DNA of 51,498 bases, from positions 1 to 51,498 of the forward strand of contig UQPY01000006.1 in the NCBI GenBank assembly GCA_900542965.1. Reading direction: 5' to 3'. Both the position numbers and the translations under genes were made by a program. The DNA is from an uncultured Collinsella sp. (lineage in GTDB: Bacteria > Actinomycetota > Coriobacteriia > Coriobacteriales > Coriobacteriaceae). Under the pieces are notes generated by a model, which made no database searches, had not been told where the DNA came from, and worked only from the letters and a program-made list of their open reading frames with translations. Below are positions 25,559 through 34,131 of the stretch, in pieces; positions within the stretch are counted from its first letter, which is position 1; every line of letters starts with the position of its first letter.

Positions 25559-27385
25559 TTAGGCCTCGCCTCCCTTCGTGACGGCGGCATCCGCGGTCGC
25601 TGCAGTGATTTTCCAGTTCGCGGCCTGTTCGTATTCGGCCCACATCTTGGCATACAGACCCTCTTGGGACAGCAACTCGGCATGGGTGCCAGTCTCCTGC
25701 ACGCTGCCCTGGTTGAGCACCACGATTTGGTCTGCGCCCACTACAGTCGAGAGTCGGTGCGCGATCATAATGACCGTGCGACCCGCCGCCAGCTTGCTAA
25801 AGGCGCGCTGGATGAGCGCCTCGTTCTCGGGATCGGCAAACGCCGTGGCCTCATCGAGCACCACGATAGGCGCGTCTTTAAGGATCGCGCGGGCAAGTGC
25901 CACGCGCTGGACCTCGCCGCCCGAAAGGTACGCCCCGCCGGCGCCGAGCATGGTGTCGATGCCCTGCGGGAGCTTGGCCACGATATCGTCGCACTGGGCC
26001 GCGGAGAGGGCCGCGCGCACTTCGTCGTCAGTGGCTCCAGGCTTGGAGGCGCGCACGTTATCGGCAAGTGTTTGCCGGAACAGCTGGTTGGTCTGGAACA
26101 CGAAGGCGACCTGGTCCATAAGCTCGTGCGGATCCATGTCGCGAACGTCTACGCCGCCTACGAGCACGCGACCTGCGGAAACATCCCAAAAACGCGAAAT
26201 CAGGCTTGCGCAGGTTGACTTGCCGCCACCCGAGGGACCCACCAGGGCGAGGGTGCTACCAGCGGGAACGCTGAAACTCACATGGCTAACGGCAGGTGCT
26301 TCGGCACCCTCGTACGTAAAGCTCACGTCCTCAAATCGCACGTCGGCGCCGGCAGGGTGCTTGGGTTGGGCGGGCACGGAGAGCTGCTTGGATTCCATGA
26401 CGCTTCGAATACGAGCCAGCGAATCGGCACTCATCTGAGAGGCCTCGCCCACAAACATGAGCTTGGTCATGGCCGTCGGCACCACGGCCGAAAAGATCGC
26501 GTAAAACGTGAAGTTGGCCATAAAGTGCGCGAAGTCCGTCTCGCCCGGCGCCAACAGCAATGCCACGGGCAAGAGAAATGCCACAAGGCCATTGAGCGCG
26601 GTAAGGTTGAGCACCTGCGGACCTCGGCAGAACGTGCCCGCATAGTTTTGCGCCATGTCGGCGTATTCGGCGATCGCGTCGTGGAACGCCTTAAAGGAAT
26701 AGACCGTCTGCTGAAACACCTTGACCACGGGAATGCCGCGTACGTATTCGGTACCGGTCTTGTTCATCTTGACCAGCGCGCCCATGTAGGCCTTCATGAA
26801 CTCGGCGCCTTTGCCGCTCATCATGGTGGCCATGGCGCCAAACGAAACGACGACCGAGATAAGGCATGCCGCCCCCAAACGCCAATCGAGCGCGAAAAGC
26901 AGCACGAGCAGACCTGCGACCATGGCGGTGGCGCCGGCGATATCGGGCAGCATGTGTGCGAGCAAAGTCTCGGTGGAGGCGGCGCATCCGTCTACAACAC
27001 GGCGCAGCTCACCGGTGGCGTGCGTGTCAAAGTAGCCAAGCGGCAGCTTAAGCAGGTGCTCGCTCGTGGCCTTGCGGATGTTAGACGCGCAGCGAAACGC
27101 AGACAGGTGCGTGCACATAAGCCCCACGAAATAAACTACGATGCTTGCCAGGGCAAAACCCACGGCCCACCAGCCATACATCGCGATATCGGTGGCTTCG
27201 CTCCAGTTAGGCGCCACAGCGATAAGATCTCGCGCGACAAACCAGATGCACACGTACGGGCCAAAGCTCAGCAGCTGCGAGAGCGCCGAGAGAGCCATGC
27301 CCAAATACGTTAGGAATTTGCGGTCACCAGCATATGCAAGCAGCTCGCCGATACCGCCGCCTTCCTTTTTTGATTCCTTTGCCAT
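25559..27385 (-). CDS. ABC exporter half-transporter, first subunit (permease-ATPase fusion)
   Basis: The 608-residue product has an N-terminal exporter membrane domain with six predicted helices and a C-terminal ATPase: Walker A GPSGGGKST near residue 380, signature YLSGGEVQR near 485 and Walker B APIVVLDEATA. The ATG at 27385 has AAAGGA seven bases upstream; an in-frame extension to 27448 has none. It is the first gene of a two-gene operon divergent from an AraC-type regulator. A palindrome with core AGCCATGGCT lies in the shared control region. The two subunits are not close duplicates, which fits a heterodimer. Confidence 0.85.
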   Translation of the reverse strand: MAKESKKEGGGIGELLAYAGDRKFLTYLGMALSALSQLLSFGPYVCIWFVARDLIAVAPNWSEATDIAMYGWWAVGFALASIVVYFVGLMCTHLSAFRCASNIRKATSEHLLKLPLGYFDTHATGELRRVVDGCAASTETLLAHMLPDIAGATAMVAGLLVLLFALDWRLGAACLISVVVSFGAMATMMSGKGAEFMKAYMGALVKMNKTGTEYVRGIPVVKVFQQTVYSFKAFHDAIAEYADMAQNYAGTFCRGPQVLNLTALNGLVAFLLPVALLLAPGETDFAHFMANFTFYAIFSAVVPTAMTKLMFVGEASQMSADSLARIRSVMESKQLSVPAQPKHPAGADVRFEDVSFTYEGAEAPAVSHVSFSVPAGSTLALVGPSGGGKSTCASLISRFWDVSAGRVLVGGVDVRDMDPHELMDQVAFVFQTNQLFRQTLADNVRASKPGATDDEVRAALSAAQCDDIVAKLPQGIDTMLGAGGAYLSGGEVQRVALARAILKDAPIVVLDEATAFADPENEALIQRAFSKLAAGRTVIMIAHRLSTVVGADQIVVLNQGSVQETGTHAELLSQEGLYAKMWAEYEQAANWKITAATADAAVTKGGEA

Positions 27386-27438
27386 GAGATTCCTTTCTAA
27401 CGGCTTGAGAGTTAACCGTACTGAACTTATCATTGGCA

Positions 27439-27456
27439 TGTTAGCCATGGCTCACA
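27439..27456. promoter_or_regulatory. 18-bp palindrome between the ABC operon and the AraC regulator
   Basis: TGTTAGCCATGGCTCACA is a palindrome apart from one pair. It lies 53 bases before the exporter start and about 43 bases before the regulator start, in the spacer between a possible TTGTGA and AATGAT on the minus strand. Its core is identical to that of the palindrome at 23714. Confidence 0.5.
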
Positions 27457-27499
27457 ATCAACCGAGCTGTGGACGTTTCTGCAAAGGAAAGGGACGCTT

Positions 27500-28504
27500 T
27501 TGCAAATGCGGCGGGCAGCGACCGACATAACCGAGCTCTACGCACCGCAGTTTGAGCAGTTTGGCCTGGAGCTTACCGGCAAGGGCGCCGTCTTTACCGG
27601 CGAGGTGGCAAACGATCGGGCGCACGGACGCGCATGGATCATGCCTCTCTCCCCTGCCTGCATTGTCATGGAGCATTTCATCACCCCGACGCACGATATG
27701 TACCTGGCCGAATACACACCCGAGCCGTACGCCTGCGTGAGCGAAGTCAGCGCGCCCACACTTACATGCATGCCCGAGGCTGGCATAACGCCCGCGAACC
27801 TTAAACCATTGCATGGACCGTGGCCAAACAATGCCGTTTGCAGCTTTATCCAAGATAGCTGTGGCGAGGAATTAAGCCCGCTGTTTGCGGGGGAACTTTA
27901 TCACTCGCGCTCGGTGCTCTTTTTGCCTGGATATTTTGACGAACTGGAGCACCGCTATCCCACCGAGTTCGCGGGAATCTTTGAGGCGTTTGCCGAGCCA
28001 TGGCACGAGGAAGCGACGTCTGCCATCTATCACACGCTGCGCCGGATTAACGAGGACCGTGCCCAAACCGTAGGCGGACACGTCTATATGCAGGGCATCG
28101 TGGAGACCATGGTCGCGGAGCTCGCCTGTTCGCGCGCGGCCCACAAGCAGGCGCGGCAGGCGGCAGACACACGCGTCAGCATAACCATGGCCGAAGAAGC
28201 AACGGCAATGATTGAGCGCACGCTCGACAAAGGCAGACATGTGGGTATCAACGAGGTGGCCGAGAGGCTCTACACAAGCCGCTCCAAACTATGCGCCACC
28301 TTTAAGGCCCAAACCGGCGAGTCCCTGGGCGCCTACATTCGCAGACGCCGTATGGAGCGAGCGCAGGACCTTTTGGCAGATAGCGCGCTCACGATAGCGC
28401 AGGTGGCAGAGCGTCTAGGCTACCCTCAGCAGGCCGCCTTCGCCCAAGCGTTCAAACAATACACCGGCATGACACCCACGGCTTGGCGAAGCAAGCACCG
28501 CTAA
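27500..28504 (+). CDS. AraC-family transcriptional regulator
   Basis: The 334-residue product ends in a full AraC DNA-binding domain with two helix-turn-helix motifs: HVGINEVAERLYTSRSKLCATFKAQTGESLGAYIRRRRM at about 247-285 in pieces, and LTIAQVAERLGYPQQAAFAQAFKQYTGMTP near the end. The N-terminal 200 residues are a ligand-binding region of unknown specificity. It is divergent from the ABC exporter operon, as YbtA-like regulators are from their transporters, so it probably controls that operon. The start is uncertain: TTG at 27500 has the better-spaced ribosome site (AAAGGAAAGGG); ATG at 27506 is the alternative. Confidence 0.82.
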   Translation: MQMRRAATDITELYAPQFEQFGLELTGKGAVFTGEVANDRAHGRAWIMPLSPACIVMEHFITPTHDMYLAEYTPEPYACVSEVSAPTLTCMPEAGITPANLKPLHGPWPNNAVCSFIQDSCGEELSPLFAGELYHSRSVLFLPGYFDELEHRYPTEFAGIFEAFAEPWHEEATSAIYHTLRRINEDRAQTVGGHVYMQGIVETMVAELACSRAAHKQARQAADTRVSITMAEEATAMIERTLDKGRHVGINEVAERLYTSRSKLCATFKAQTGESLGAYIRRRRMERAQDLLADSALTIAQVAERLGYPQQAAFAQAFKQYTGMTPTAWRSKHR

Positions 28505-28569
28505 GGTCCAAGCTCCTTGGCCGTTGCGGAGCGATTTAATTAGCCGCCGCCCATCAGCTCGCCCAGGAT

Positions 28570-29934
28570 CTAAACGTCAAGATGCGCACAATCAAGCGCC
28601 TTTTTGATAAGAGGGACAGATCGATCAGCCAAATACAACGGAATGTTGAGCACCCCGTCGTCGAGCTTTAGGTTCTTAAGTGAGTAGCGGACCCTCAGCG
28701 GAGTCGTCTCCGCATGCTTGTCGGCATAGTACTTAAGGCTCTTGGAATGAACGACCTCTCCCGATTTGACCTCGACGGGAACGATTTCGTTTCCGACTTG
28801 AATCAAAAAATCGACTTCGTGTTTCGGTTTCTCGTTTGTCCAATAGCGCGGAGCGACATCCAGCTGCAGAAGCAATGCCTGAAGCACATAGTTCACGGCA
28901 AACGAACCTTTGAACTCGGAAAATAGCGCATCCGAGATGGCAAAAGCGGACGCATCCAGCCTTGCCATGCGGCGTAGCAAACCGACATCAAGACAGTAGA
29001 CTTTAAATGCCTTGAGGTCATCGTATGCAGAGAGCGGCACGCCACCGGCAGCATTAAGGCGAACCGCCATGATGAGCCCAGCATCGGCAAGCCATTCCAG
29101 AGCATCCTCGTATTCTCGAGCACGAGCCCCCTCGCGCACCGCACCCCAAACGAACTTTTTATTCTCGCGCGCCAACTGAGTTGGAATCGAGTTCCATATT
29201 TGCGAAAGCTTGGCGAACTGCGCATGGCCACCATGCTTGGCAAAATCGCGCTCGTAGGAATCCAAGAGATCGGACAACACCTTATCGACCTGAACGATAT
29301 CGCCCGTCTCCACCCACCGACCAAGAGCCTCTGGCATGCCGCCGCATGCAAAATAACGACGAAGATGCTCGACGAGACGGACATGGAAGAAATCGGGCAC
29401 TGTCTCGATCTGATCCAGGCCGCCAAGGTATTCGTCGTAGTTTGCAGCGCCCTCGGCTTTCCGAAACTCGGAAAAGCTCATGGGGCGCATCTCCATGAAC
29501 TCGACTTTTCCCACCGGAAAAGCGCTGGTCTCACGGGACAAGCGAACGCCCAACAAAGACCCTGCGCATGCGACGTGATACTCGGGGGCCTCGTCACAGA
29601 AGTATTTAAGGGCGCCGACTGCAGAAGGACAATCCTGGATCTCATCAATAATAAGCAGCGTCTCGCCGGGATCGATAGGCTGTCCAAGTGCCAGGGAAAG
29701 GTTTGAGATGATCCGCCGAGGATCGCGCGTACCTTCGAAAAACTGAGCGTACTCGCTCTGTACCCCAGGTGACGGTTCCTCGAGCGTCAGATACACAAAA
29801 TTGCGGTACGAGGTTCGACCGAACTCCTTAAGCGCCCACGTCTTTCCAACCTGGCGCGCCCCCTTAAGGATAAGCGGCTTACGATATTCCGACGCTTTCC
29901 AAGCGTTAAGCTTGGCAATGATATCTCGCTGCAT
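28570..29934 (-). CDS. AAA-family ATPase with C-terminal DUF4143
   Basis: The 454-residue product belongs to the AAA_14/DUF4143 family. Walker A is GARQVGKTW at residues 25-33, Walker B LLIIDEIQDCP near 94-104, and a conserved arginine-rich sensor region follows (MRPMSFSEF). The C-terminal half has the DUF4143 pattern ending in a PD-(D/E)XK-like segment, HEVDFLIQVGNEIVPVEVKSG, near 378-400, whose D, E and K residues look intact. The family is common, often multicopy, in gut bacteria and archaea; the role is unknown, though mobile and defence contexts are frequent. It is monocistronic and preceded by an elaborate 75-base palindrome. Confidence 0.85.
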   Translation of the reverse strand: MQRDIIAKLNAWKASEYRKPLILKGARQVGKTWALKEFGRTSYRNFVYLTLEEPSPGVQSEYAQFFEGTRDPRRIISNLSLALGQPIDPGETLLIIDEIQDCPSAVGALKYFCDEAPEYHVACAGSLLGVRLSRETSAFPVGKVEFMEMRPMSFSEFRKAEGAANYDEYLGGLDQIETVPDFFHVRLVEHLRRYFACGGMPEALGRWVETGDIVQVDKVLSDLLDSYERDFAKHGGHAQFAKLSQIWNSIPTQLARENKKFVWGAVREGARAREYEDALEWLADAGLIMAVRLNAAGGVPLSAYDDLKAFKVYCLDVGLLRRMARLDASAFAISDALFSEFKGSFAVNYVLQALLLQLDVAPRYWTNEKPKHEVDFLIQVGNEIVPVEVKSGEVVHSKSLKYYADKHAETTPLRVRYSLKNLKLDDGVLNIPLYLADRSVPLIKKALDCAHLDV

Positions 29935-29953
29935 GACCGAACCTCCCGCAAAG

Positions 29954-30028
29954 AAACTTCCGTAAACGTGATATTTCCCACATTTTACCCTAGGTAAAAC
30001 GTGACATTTATCACATTTACGGAAGTTT
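29954..30028. promoter_or_regulatory. 75-bp nested palindrome with four GTAAA-type half-sites
   Basis: Outer 20-base arms at 29954-29973 and 30009-30028 match at 19 positions and start AAACTTCCGTAAA. Inside, CACATTTTACC and GGTAAAACGTG form a second dyad (29979-30003). Each arm carries the half-site GTAAA followed by GTG (four in total). It lies 20 bases upstream of the AAA/DUF4143 start, so it covers its promoter and probably binds a dimeric or tetrameric repressor. Confidence 0.6.
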
Positions 30029-30067
30029 TAAGCTCGTTCGCCACACCTTCATCACATTTATTGCAAT

Positions 30068-30094
30068 GTGACAAAGGGACAGTCCCTTTGTCAC
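30068..30094. repeat. 27-bp perfect palindrome, AAAGGGACAGTCCCTTT family
   Basis: The arms GTGACAAAGGGAC and GTCCCTTTGTCAC are exact inverted copies around a single base. The core matches the palindrome at 23776. It lies between the AAA/DUF4143 promoter and the gatB terminators. Confidence 0.65.
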
Positions 30095-30100
30095 CCGCAC

Positions 30101-30128
30101 AAAAATGGACGCGCCAACGGCGCGCCCA
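30101..30128 (-). terminator. Second terminator downstream of gatB
   Basis: TGGGCGCGCC pairs with GGCGCGTCCA around three bases, followed on the minus strand by TTTTTG. It is part of a 71-base sequence that is duplicated at 30236. Confidence 0.7.
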
Positions 30129-30175
30129 TTCACTCTATTTCTATCAGCCCACCTGACCCGAACGGCCGAGTCGTC
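30105..30175 (+). repeat. 71-bp direct repeat, copy 1
   Basis: This segment and 30236-30306 agree at about nine of ten positions, with shared blocks GCGCGCCCATTCACTCTATT and CCTGACCCGAACGGCCGAGT. Both copies include a terminator hairpin and lie 131 bases apart. Confidence 0.7.
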
Positions 30176-30232
30176 GCAGAACCCGGGAGCCCCGGCAGGG
30201 CGGGTGCTTGCTCAAAATGAGTTCCCCTCAAA

Positions 30233-30259
30233 ACAATGGGCGTGCCAACGGCGCGCCCA
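30233..30259 (-). terminator. First terminator downstream of gatB
   Basis: TGGGCGCGCC and a matching GCACGCCCA form a stem followed by TTGTTTTG on the minus strand. It lies about 75 bases after the gatB stop. Confidence 0.7.
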
Positions 30260-30306
30260 TTCACTCTATTCCATTCAGCTCGCCTGACCCGAACGGCCGA
30301 GTCGTC
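30236..30306 (+). repeat. 71-bp direct repeat, copy 2
   Basis: The copy nearest to gatB of the duplicated terminator segment. See the copy at 30105. The 56 bases between the two copies contain further GC-rich inverted sequence (CCCGGGAGCCCCGGCAGGGCGGG-like). Confidence 0.7.
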
Positions 30307-30331
30307 TGGCCGGGGAAGCCCCGAGTCGCAG

Positions 30332-32008
30332 CTACGAGAGCGACGTTCTCAGCAACTCGTTGAAGAGCCTCGGATTGCCCTTGCCGCGGCTCGCCTTCAT
30401 GCACTGGCCCACCAAAAAGCCGATGACCTTCTGGTTGCCGTCACGATACTGCTGCGCCTGATCGGCACAGTTAGCCAGCACCTCGTCCACAATCGGCTGC
30501 AACGCACCGGCATCGCTCACCTGACGCATACCGCGTTCGTCGACGATCTTGTTGGGGTCGTCGCCGGTCTGGGCCATGGCCTCAAAGACCTCGTGCGCCT
30601 GGTTGGAGCTGATGGCATCGGTCGCCAGCAGCTTGGCAAGGGCTGCCACTTGAGCCGGCGCAATGCCGGACTCGGCGAGCGACACACCCGCGCCCTTAAG
30701 GTAGGCGATCATCTCGTTCACCAGCAGGTTTGCGACCGTCTGGGCCTCCTTGCCGGCCATACCGGCAGCGGCAGCCTCAAAGAACTCGGCAAACTCGGGG
30801 TCGCCGGCAATCTGCTCGGCGTCGGCCGTCTTAATACCGAAGTCGGCCTCAAAACGGACGCGCTTGGCATCGGGCAGCTCGGGGATCTCGCCACGGCAGC
30901 GGTCGATGAACTCATCGTCCAGATCGAACGGAGCCAAATCGGGATCGGGGAACAGGCGATAGTCGTCGGCCGTCTCCTTCACACGCATGACCACGGTGCG
31001 CTTGCGGCTGGGCTCCCAGTGGCGGGTCTCCTGATAGATGATGCCGCCCTCCTCAAGCACCTCGGCCTGGCGGCAGATCTCGTAGGCAAGGCCGTCGTGC
31101 AGGCTCTTAAACGAGTTGAGGTTCTTGAGTTCGGTCTTGGTGCCCAGCTTGGTCTCGCCGCGGCGGCGCAGCGACACGTTGCCGTCGCAGCGCATGGAAC
31201 CCTTCTCCATGGAGCAGTCCGAAATGCCCAGCGTCACAAAAATGCGACGGAGCTTCTCCATAAACAGGCGCGCTTCCTCGGGTGTGCGCAAGTCGGGCTC
31301 AGTCACGAGCTCAATCAAAGGTGTGCCGCAGCGGTTGTAGTCGACGAGCGACTCGGCCGCGGCGGTAATGCGGCCCTCGGCGCCACCCACGTGGACCATC
31401 TTGGCGGCGTCCTCCTCCATGTGGATGCGCAGGATGCGGATGGGCACCGTGTAGGAACCGTCCGCGCGGCGCTCGGGCATCTGCAGGCTGGACGCGTCAT
31501 AGCTGGCCAGGTGGCCGGCGCGCTGGTTGCCCTCGCGCATGGTCGACGTCATGGACGTGGACAGGCCCTCGGCGTTGGCCGAGGCGCTTGCCAGGCTCTG
31601 GGCCTCGGCCTCGCCAAACGCGCAGTCGGGGCGCTCGGCGGCACCGCGACCGGTCACGTCCAGATCCAGGTGACCGTACATGGCAAAGGCGACCGGGCCC
31701 TGCGTGGTCTGGAAGTTCTTGGCCATGTCGGGATAGAAGTAGTGCTTGCGGTAGAACATCGAGTGGCGCTGGATCTCGCAGTTGGTGGCGAGACCTGCCT
31801 TGACGATGCTCTCGATGGCGCGCTTGTTGGGCACCGGCAGGGCGCCGGGCAGGCCCAGGCACACCGGGCACACGTTGGCGTTGGGCTCGTCATCGTGGCT
31901 GAGCTTGCAGTTGCAGAACATCTTGGTATCGAGTGCGGTGAGCTCGGTATGGATCTCCAGACCGATCACGGCCTCCCAATCCTGCAGGACCTCGGAAAGC
32001 TCCTTCAT
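30332..32008 (-). CDS. gatB: Aspartyl/glutamyl-tRNA amidotransferase subunit B
   Basis: GatB is the kinase and tRNA-binding subunit of GatCAB, which converts Glu-tRNA(Gln) and Asp-tRNA(Asn) to the correct amide form using ammonia from GatA. The N-terminal catalytic cradle has VIGLEIHTEL and four zinc ligands (Cys32, Cys34, Cys47, Cys50). The helical and YqeY-like tail region forms the C-terminus. The 558 residues are about 70-80 more than usual; the excess appears between MAKNFQTTQGPVAFAMYGHLDL and ILRIHMEEDAAKMVH, where a polar insert (about 130-195) interrupts the cradle. Its ATG shares a base with the gatA stop (TAATG). Confidence 0.95.
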   Translation of the reverse strand: MKELSEVLQDWEAVIGLEIHTELTALDTKMFCNCKLSHDDEPNANVCPVCLGLPGALPVPNKRAIESIVKAGLATNCEIQRHSMFYRKHYFYPDMAKNFQTTQGPVAFAMYGHLDLDVTGRGAAERPDCAFGEAEAQSLASASANAEGLSTSMTSTMREGNQRAGHLASYDASSLQMPERRADGSYTVPIRILRIHMEEDAAKMVHVGGAEGRITAAAESLVDYNRCGTPLIELVTEPDLRTPEEARLFMEKLRRIFVTLGISDCSMEKGSMRCDGNVSLRRRGETKLGTKTELKNLNSFKSLHDGLAYEICRQAEVLEEGGIIYQETRHWEPSRKRTVVMRVKETADDYRLFPDPDLAPFDLDDEFIDRCRGEIPELPDAKRVRFEADFGIKTADAEQIAGDPEFAEFFEAAAAGMAGKEAQTVANLLVNEMIAYLKGAGVSLAESGIAPAQVAALAKLLATDAISSNQAHEVFEAMAQTGDDPNKIVDERGMRQVSDAGALQPIVDEVLANCADQAQQYRDGNQKVIGFLVGQCMKASRGKGNPRLFNELLRTSLS

Positions 32009-33522
32009 TACAGCTCGCCTCCCTTCCCGGCAAAATCGGGCGCGACGGAAAGCGCGGGCGCACCCGTGGCGGCATCGGCAAAGCCGCGCTCCAGGGCGCG
32101 GGCAAACGTGAGCAGCTGACGGTCCTTAAAGGCCGGACCCACCAGCTGGGCAGAAACGGGCAGCTGAGTATCCTCGCCCAGGCCCAGCGGCACCGAGATA
32201 CCGCCGTTGCCGCAGATGTTGAGCGAAATGGTGTACAGATCGGAGAGGTACATCTGCGTGGGGTCGCTGATCTCGCCAAACTTAAAGGCCGTGCGCGGCG
32301 AGGCAGGCATGAGGATGGTGTCCACCTTGGCATATGCGGCGTCGTAGTCCTGCGTGATGAGCGTGCGGGCCTTTTGCGCGGCGTAGTAATACTTGTCGTA
32401 CACGCCCGAGCTCAGCAGGTAGGCGCCGAGCATCTGACGTCGCTTGGCCTCGGCACCAAAGCCGTGGGCGCGCGAAAGCGAGCTCTGGTCGGACAGGTTG
32501 GCGCAGCCCTCCTCCTGATAGCCGTAGCGAATGCCGTCGAAGCGGGCCAGGTTGGAGAACGCCTCGGCCGGGCCGATGACGTAGTAGGCGGCGATAGCGG
32601 CGTCCAGGTGCGGCAGGTCGACCTCTACCAGCTCGGCGCCCTGGTTCTGCAGCTCCTGGGCGGCGCGCTCAACGGCGGAGCGGACCTCGGGCGTCAGGCC
32701 CTCGGCCTCCATAAACGCGGGGATGATGCCCACGCGCTTACCCTCGATGCTGTCGTTGAGGTGCTCGGTAAAGTCGACGGCGCAATCCTGGCTGGTGCAG
32801 TCGTACGGATCGTGGCCCGCACCGGCAAGCGCGTTCATGGCCAGCGCGACGTCCTCGACCGTGCGGCCAAAGGGGCCCACCTGGTCAAGCGACGAGCCAA
32901 AGGCGACCACGCCGTAACGGCTCACGGCGCCATACGTGGGCTTAAAGCCCACCACGCCGCACAGCGACGCCGGCTGGCGAATGGAGCCGCCGGTATCCGA
33001 GCCCAGCGAGAGCGCGACCTCGCCCGCGGCGACGGCTGCAGCGGAGCCGCCCGAGGAGCCGCCGGGCACGCGCTCGGTATCCCAAGGGTTGTTGGTGCGG
33101 TGGAACGCCGAGCTCTCGGTGGAGCTGCCAAAGGCGAACTCGTCCATGTTGGCCTTGCCCATGGGCAGACAGCCGGCATCGAGCATGCGCTGGACGCAGG
33201 TGGCGGTGTAGACGCTCTGGTAGTCCGCGAGCATGCGGGAAGCACAGGTGGTGCGCGTGCCCACGAGGTTCATGTTGTCCTTGATGGCCAGCGGCACGCC
33301 CGCGAGCGGGGGCAGCGACTTGCCTGCGGCACGGTCGGCATCCACGCGCGCGGCGGCCTCGAGCGCGAGCTCGGGCGCCACCTGCAGGAATGCCTGGACC
33401 CCGCCCTCGCGCGCCTCGATGGCGGCAAGGGAGGCCTGGGCCACCTCGGTAGCGGTAAAGTCGCCGGCGGCAACGCCCGCGGCGATCTGGGCGGCGGTAA
33501 GGGAATCGAAGCTTAGCGCCAT
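32008..33522 (-). CDS. gatA: Aspartyl/glutamyl-tRNA amidotransferase subunit A
   Basis: GatA releases ammonia from glutamine for the amidation of mischarged tRNA. It belongs to the amidase signature family and has the full triad: Lys81 in PLAIKDN, the cis-serine Ser156 in PGGSSGGSAAAV and the nucleophile Ser180 in GSDTGGSIRQPA. Length (504) is normal. It overlaps gatC upstream and gatB downstream by one base each (TAATG at both junctions), so all three subunits are made at matched levels. Confidence 0.97.
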   Translation of the reverse strand: MALSFDSLTAAQIAAGVAAGDFTATEVAQASLAAIEAREGGVQAFLQVAPELALEAAARVDADRAAGKSLPPLAGVPLAIKDNMNLVGTRTTCASRMLADYQSVYTATCVQRMLDAGCLPMGKANMDEFAFGSSTESSAFHRTNNPWDTERVPGGSSGGSAAAVAAGEVALSLGSDTGGSIRQPASLCGVVGFKPTYGAVSRYGVVAFGSSLDQVGPFGRTVEDVALAMNALAGAGHDPYDCTSQDCAVDFTEHLNDSIEGKRVGIIPAFMEAEGLTPEVRSAVERAAQELQNQGAELVEVDLPHLDAAIAAYYVIGPAEAFSNLARFDGIRYGYQEEGCANLSDQSSLSRAHGFGAEAKRRQMLGAYLLSSGVYDKYYYAAQKARTLITQDYDAAYAKVDTILMPASPRTAFKFGEISDPTQMYLSDLYTISLNICGNGGISVPLGLGEDTQLPVSAQLVGPAFKDRQLLTFARALERGFADAATGAPALSVAPDFAGKGGEL

Positions 33523-33833
33523 TACTCGCTCTCCCCCTCTCCCAAAATGGACGGCACGCGGAAGTAGCGGTCGCGCGCGCTGCCGGCGTTTTCGAGCGCA
33601 ACGTCGAGCGGCAGGTCGCGCTCGGGCTCGCGCAGGTCGTCGCCCATCACGTTGGACAGGCTTCCGATGGGATGGAACGTGGGCTCCACGTCGGGCAAGT
33701 CATATTGCAAGACGGGCTCGAGCATCTGGACGGCGTCGTTCAGGTAGGACGTCATCTGGGTGAGCTCGTCATCGGTCAGTGCGATCTTTGCGTACTCGGC
33801 GATGCCGCGCACGTCTTTCTCGCTGAGTGCCAT
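33522..33833 (-). CDS. gatC: Aspartyl/glutamyl-tRNA amidotransferase subunit C
   Basis: GatC is the small strap that holds GatA and GatB together. The 103-residue product has the expected order: N-terminal helical part (VRGIAEYAKIALTDDELTQM), a proline-rich loop (PDVEPTFHP) and the C-terminal FRVPSIL motif. The ATG at 33833 follows AAGGGAG; an in-frame start six codons earlier lacks one. It is the first gene of the gatCAB operon. Confidence 0.95.
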   Translation of the reverse strand: MALSEKDVRGIAEYAKIALTDDELTQMTSYLNDAVQMLEPVLQYDLPDVEPTFHPIGSLSNVMGDDLREPERDLPLDVALENAGSARDRYFRVPSILGEGESE

Positions 33834-33962
33834 AGGCGCTCCCTTCCGCATAACAGATAAACCGCTCTAGTATACAAGGCAACGCCGCTTGGAGCAGGTG
33901 CTTTACCTAAATGCAGCGAAAACGTAACGAGGGCGGCGGGCTGGCAGGCTGCGGACTGGCGG

Positions 33963-34067
33963 TTCCGCAGCGAAACCGCACCGTCCATAGCGAAAAACGT
34001 CCCGCCCATAGCGAAAACCGTACTGCTCGCAACGAGAACCGTCGCGCCCGCAGCGAAGACCATCACA
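33963..34067. repeat. Five-unit 21-bp tandem repeat
   Basis: Five units of exactly 21 bases share the pattern CCnnAGCGAAAACCGT. The last unit merges with the CATCACAACATTC palindrome that follows. The region is the upstream flank of gatC and the downstream flank of the sortase gene and has no supported gene. Confidence 0.6.
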
Positions 34068-34119
34068 ACATTCGACGCTTTTCGCCAAAATCGAAATTTT
34101 CATCGAATGTTGTGATGGT
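34059..34119. repeat. CATCACAACATTC palindrome, copy A
   Basis: Perfect 17-base arms, ACCATCACAACATTCGA and its complement, enclose 27 bases. Copies B, C and D are at 45789, 50015 and 51257. All four lie between genes. Confidence 0.8.
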
Positions 34120-34131
34120 TTGGAAGCCCCG

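Noticed and set aside
33963..34067. Small gene encoding seven-residue repeats on the minus strand
   Set aside because: The 21-bp period gives repeats in every frame; the 84-codon frame has no ribosome site and runs through palindrome A.
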